A stretch of 64,000 nt of DNA from Paeniroseomonas aquatica. GTDB lineage: Bacteria; Pseudomonadota; Alphaproteobacteria; Acetobacterales; Acetobacteraceae. Of this stretch, positions 61,596 to 64,000 are shown one piece after another. The notes below the pieces were generated by a model, which made no database searches, was not told the origin of the DNA, and saw nothing but the letters and a program-made list of their open reading frames with translations. Positions within the stretch are counted from its first letter, which is position 1. The number at the start of each line of letters is the position of its first letter. Both the position numbers and the translations under genes were made by a program. The stretch is taken from the NCBI RefSeq assembly GCF_030409335.1, contig NZ_JAUFPN010000038.1, forward strand, positions 62,001 through 126,000, read 5' to 3'.

Positions 61596-62648
61596 TAGTG
61601 CGGTTTCCTGCCTGACTGAATCGCTTGTGATCCGCAAAGCCGCGTGGAGATGATTCAGTTGCTCCTCGGCAAGAGGGGCGATGGGTATGTCCAAGGCGCT
61701 GTCGATCGATTTGCGGGAACGCGTGGTGGCAGCGGTAGCGGCGGGATCGTCGTGCCGGGCGGCAGCGGCTCGCTTCGGGGTGAGCGCGGCCAGCGCGGTC
61801 CGATGGGCGGCACTGACACGAAAGGTGGGTTCGGTCGCGCCAGGGCCGCTCGGTGGGGACCGGCGTTCGGCGCGGATCGAGGCCCATGCGGCGCTGATCC
61901 TGCGTCTTATCGGCCAGAGGTCCGACATGACGCTGAAGGAGATCCGGACCGAGTTGGCGAAGGCTGGTGTGTCTGCCGGCATCGGCACGTTGTGGCGCTT
62001 CTTTGACCGGCGCCGGATGACATGGAAAAAAAGTCCGCCCATGCCGAGGAGCAGGACCGCCCGGACATCCTGAGGCGTCGTTGGGCTTGGTTCGAGGCGC
62101 AGCCCGACCTTGACCCAGACCGCCTGGTGTTCATTGATGAGACCTGGGCCAGCACCAACATGGCCCGCACCCACGGCCGGGCACCCCGGGGTGAGCGGCT
62201 ACGGGCCGCCATCCCACACGGCCATTGGTTGACCACGACCTTTGTCGCCGGCCTGCGCAACACCGGCATGGTCGCGCCCATGGTCCTGGATGGGCCCATC
62301 AACGGCTCCCTCTTCCAAGACTACGTGGAGCAGGTGCTGGTGCCCGAGCTCCGCCCTGGCGATATCGTCGTGATGGACAACCTCGGCAGCCACAAAGGCG
62401 CAGGCGTCAGAGCCGCAATCGAGGCTGCAGGGGCAAGCCTGCTCTACCTTCCACCCTACAGCCCCGACTTCAACCCCATCGAGCAGGCCTTCGCCAAGCT
62501 GAAGGCCATGCTGCGCAAGGCGGCCGAGCGTACCCTCGATGACCTCTGGCGCAGCATCGGCCGCATCATCGACACCTTCACACCAACCGAATGCGCCAAC
62601 TACTTCGCCGCCGCCGGCTATGACGCAGACTGATCGGAAAACGCTCTA
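61596..62648 (+). mobile_element. IS630-family insertion sequence
   Basis: The element is 1049 bp between two TA dinucleotides (61596-61597 and 62647-62648), the TA target duplication of this family. The ends are imperfect inverted repeats: GTGCGGTTTCC at the left, GAGCGTTTTCC read inward from the right. It lies inside the JAB-E1 gene on the opposite strand. The transposase is complete apart from a programmed shift, so the insertion looks recent. Confidence 0.88.
61687..62633 (+). CDS. IS630-family transposase (programmed -1 frameshift)
   Basis: The first part (MSKALSIDLRERVVAAVAAGSSCRAAAARFGVSAASAVRW; MTLKEIRTELAKAGVSAGIGTLWRFF) is the DNA-binding half. The second part (PDRLVFIDETWASTNM; IVVMDNLGSHKG; LYLPPYSPDFNPIEQAF) has the DDE triad. 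The two are in frames differing by -1, and seven A at 62026-62032 (before GTCC) form the slippery site usual in this family. ATG 61687 matches family starts; 61681 is possible. Confidence 0.9.
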
Positions 62649-62783
62649 GAAGCCGCTGCCGCAGTCCGTCTGCCGGCTTCGCGCAGAGCAGAATTGCGGC
62701 CGCCTCGCAGCCGTCACCGGGATAGAGATGCTGACGCACTTTCGCGTGAGTGGCGCCTGCGAAGGCGAGGCTCGACGCCGGAA

Positions 62784-63896
62784 TCATTCACCGACTTCCT
62801 TGGCGAGCGCGGATTCGACCAGCGCGAGATGAGTCGAGACATTGTCGGCTGCTGGGTTCCACGGCGAGCCCAGGCCGCGATGGCGTGACCAGCCGTTGAA
62901 GGGGACACCGCCGATGGTCGCTGCGATGTGCGTGCACTCGATTGCCCGACCCGAGGCGAGCGCCAAAGGCGGATCGGTATAGAACATGTCGATCTGCGCG
63001 CCGGGATAGGTCGGCGGGATTTCGAGCGCGAGTGTCGTCCGCTCGGCCGTATAGCCGGCCGGGACCGGATAGCGACGGATGAGGAGCCAGCGGCGGCCGG
63101 CGTCCTCGACCGTCTCCCAGCGCAAGCCCAGGCGATCAAGATAGTCGTCATCCGCGTCGAGCAACGCGAAGTCGCGGCGAGGCGCAGGAAGCGCCTCGCC
63201 GTTGTTAACCTCCTTAGGGGTCAGCCGGATCTTCTCGATGCCGGGCGTCCGCAGATCGATGTGATCGGTAATCTGGACTTCGCGTTTGGCCTGGCCTTTC
63301 ACCCTGAGGAAGATGTGCCAGCTCTGCGTCGCGTCGAAACCGGCGCGCGTGAGCGCGTCGCTCACCAGGATTGTCGGGGTCGCCGAGTTGATCTCGACGC
63401 CCTGGATGTTGAGCGTCCAGACAGGTTTGCGGCTGACGAAGGACTCGACGCCGCGGCCGTCGAGGTCGACCAGATCGATGCTGTTGACGAGGCTATCGGG
63501 CTCATTCGCCTTCTCCTCGTAGATCGCATGATCCTCCGGCACTCCGCCCAGCTTGCGCAGCACCGCGCCGGTAATGATCCGGCACGGCCAGGGATAGCGC
63601 TGACCGTCGAGCATGAGGAAATAGTCGCGATCCGATTCGACGATAACGAAACGGCCACTTGCGTGGCGCAGGTCAATCGTCTCGCCGGGCCGCACATCCT
63701 CAAGCTCGCCGCTAGGAAGCACCTGCAGCACCACAACGTTCTGCTTGGGCCTGAAACCAGCCGCCGCAGCAACCTGTGCGCCGGTCGGCGTCAGATCGTC
63801 GATGGCGACGGTCCGATATGTGAGCGTGCCATCCGCGACCTCGATCTGGTGGCGAGCCTTGCCGCGCTCGACGGCGGCCTCCGTAACATTGGTCAT
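62784..63896 (-). CDS. Tandem ubiquitin-like protein fused to an E2-like domain
   Basis: This 370-residue protein has three ubiquitin-like segments: about 16-85 (QNVVVLQVLPSGELEDVRPGETIDL), 92-155 (FLMLDGQRYPWPCRIITGAVLRKLGG) and 160-226 (TLNIQGVEINSATPTILVSDALTRAGF). A prokaryotic E2 family-E-like domain covers 244-365 (DYLDRLGLRWETV; IRRYPVPAGYTAERTTLALEIPPTYPGAQIDMFY; FNGWSRHR). Cys321 is the only Cys in the E2 part. No C-terminal Gly-Gly is left, since the E2 follows. GGAG precedes the start at 63896. It heads the E2-E1/JAB-DUF6527 operon. Confidence 0.88.
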   Translation of the reverse strand: MTNVTEAAVERGKARHQIEVADGTLTYRTVAIDDLTPTGAQVAAAAGFRPKQNVVVLQVLPSGELEDVRPGETIDLRHASGRFVIVESDRDYFLMLDGQRYPWPCRIITGAVLRKLGGVPEDHAIYEEKANEPDSLVNSIDLVDLDGRGVESFVSRKPVWTLNIQGVEINSATPTILVSDALTRAGFDATQSWHIFLRVKGQAKREVQITDHIDLRTPGIEKIRLTPKEVNNGEALPAPRRDFALLDADDDYLDRLGLRWETVEDAGRRWLLIRRYPVPAGYTAERTTLALEIPPTYPGAQIDMFYTDPPLALASGRAIECTHIAATIGGVPFNGWSRHRGLGSPWNPAADNVSTHLALVESALAKEVGE

Positions 63897-63951
63897 TGGG
63901 TACTCCAACGTTGCCGGCCTCAACGCCGGTATCGCTAAAATTAGTGCGCTT

Positions 63952-63996
63952 GCTAAGTTTGTCAAGCATCTACCTAGCGTGCTTGACAAACTTAGC
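63952..63996. promoter_or_regulatory. 17-bp-arm inverted repeat with promoter boxes on both strands
   Basis: Perfect arms GCTAAGTTTGTCAAGCA (63952-63968) and TGCTTGACAAACTTAGC (63980-63996) are separated by 11 bases. Each arm carries TTGACA on the strand pointing away from the centre. On the - strand, TTGACA (63960-63965) is 16 bases from TAATTT, a good promoter for the ubiquitin-like operon. The + strand copy probably serves a gene beyond the right edge, perhaps the regulator. Confidence 0.72.
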
Positions 63997-64000
63997 GTCT

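Larger units (their letters stand above)
60330..62787 (-). pseudogene. JAB (JAMM) protease-E1 (ThiF) fusion, split by an IS630 element
   Basis: Without the insertion it would be about 468 residues. The N-terminal 46 or so (MIPASSLAFAGATHAKVRQHLYPGDGCEAAAILLC...) carry Glu28 of the JAMM site. The rest has VRDAILVPHADCAC, the LIHSHPGGLFAFSD zinc motif, and an E1 domain with VVGVSGTGSIVAEQAARLG, VMVDFDRVEARNLNRI and FCCVDTLEARH. The piece at 62649-62787 and the piece at 60330-61597 join exactly as RQRLLVRDAIL when the element plus one TA is removed. The start overlaps the E2 gene stop (ATGA). Confidence 0.9.

Noticed and set aside
60330-62174. A 614-codon frame reading from the IS630 element into the JAB-E1 gene
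   Set aside because: The first 185 or so codons are antisense to the transposase; true coding starts at the element border.
1-64000. CRISPR array or tRNA gene as an attachment site
   Set aside because: No regularly spaced repeats and no tRNA cloverleaf-like sequence were found by reading both strands; a covariance search would be needed to be certain.

Overview
The window is very GC-rich, and most of it reads like the chromosome of an environmental alphaproteobacterium. The best guess is an Acetobacteraceae/Roseomonas-like organism, because of the abundant Bug/TctC receptors, TRAP transport, family III CoA-transferases and many acyl-CoA dehydrogenases. This is inferred from gene content only. 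No rRNA or tRNA gene was seen.

Region 1 (1-36.7 kb) is catabolic. It opens with a cut-off Baeyer-Villiger-type flavoprotein and a Bug receptor, divergent from a MarR-EmrA-EmrB efflux operon that has a palindrome just before marR. Next come an acyl-CoA dehydrogenase with etfBA, then CoA-transferase, TRAP (dctP, dctM, and dctQ 2.7 kb away), Bug and acyl-CoA synthetase genes. Two divergent beta-oxidation modules follow. Each has acyl-CoA dehydrogenase(s), a MaoC-type hydratase, a thiolase-like protein without the usual cysteine, and a DUF35 zinc-ribbon protein. This set recalls the igr/Ltp2 retro-aldol side-chain modules of steroid degraders. The region ends with quinone oxidoreductase, CoA-transferase, SDR, periplasmic binding protein, ligase and CoA-transferase genes, divergent from a PAS-AAA+-Fis sigma-54 activator.

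Region 2 (36.9-58.1 kb) is a mobile-element remnant. A group II intron (about 2.0 kb, with maturase and a recognisable domain V) and a wrecked IS3-type transposase lead into an ICE-like module of the Rhizobiales type: CopG, TraG, relaxase, lytic transglycosylase, TraF, DUF2840, RepA, RdfS-like excisionase and DUF2285 proteins. No trb mating-pair genes, parA or full integrase are in the window. Cargo includes an XRE regulator / unknown Cys-cluster protein / Xre-RES toxin-antitoxin cassette with a 44-bp palindrome, a frameshifted restriction-modification enzyme, and DUF736 and DUF2493 genes that share a duplicated, structured upstream element.

Region 3 (58.1-64 kb) looks less GC-rich. It holds a DUF6932 nucleotidyltransferase-like pair and, facing it, a bacterial ubiquitin-like operon: a tandem-ubiquitin-E2 fusion, a JAB-E1 fusion and a DUF6527 protein, in that order with 4-bp overlaps. 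An IS630-type element has split the JAB-E1 gene. Removing the element plus one TA restores the reading frame exactly. A 17-bp-arm inverted repeat with TTGACA boxes on both strands lies upstream of the operon. This operon and the RES cassette are the most interesting parts of the window.
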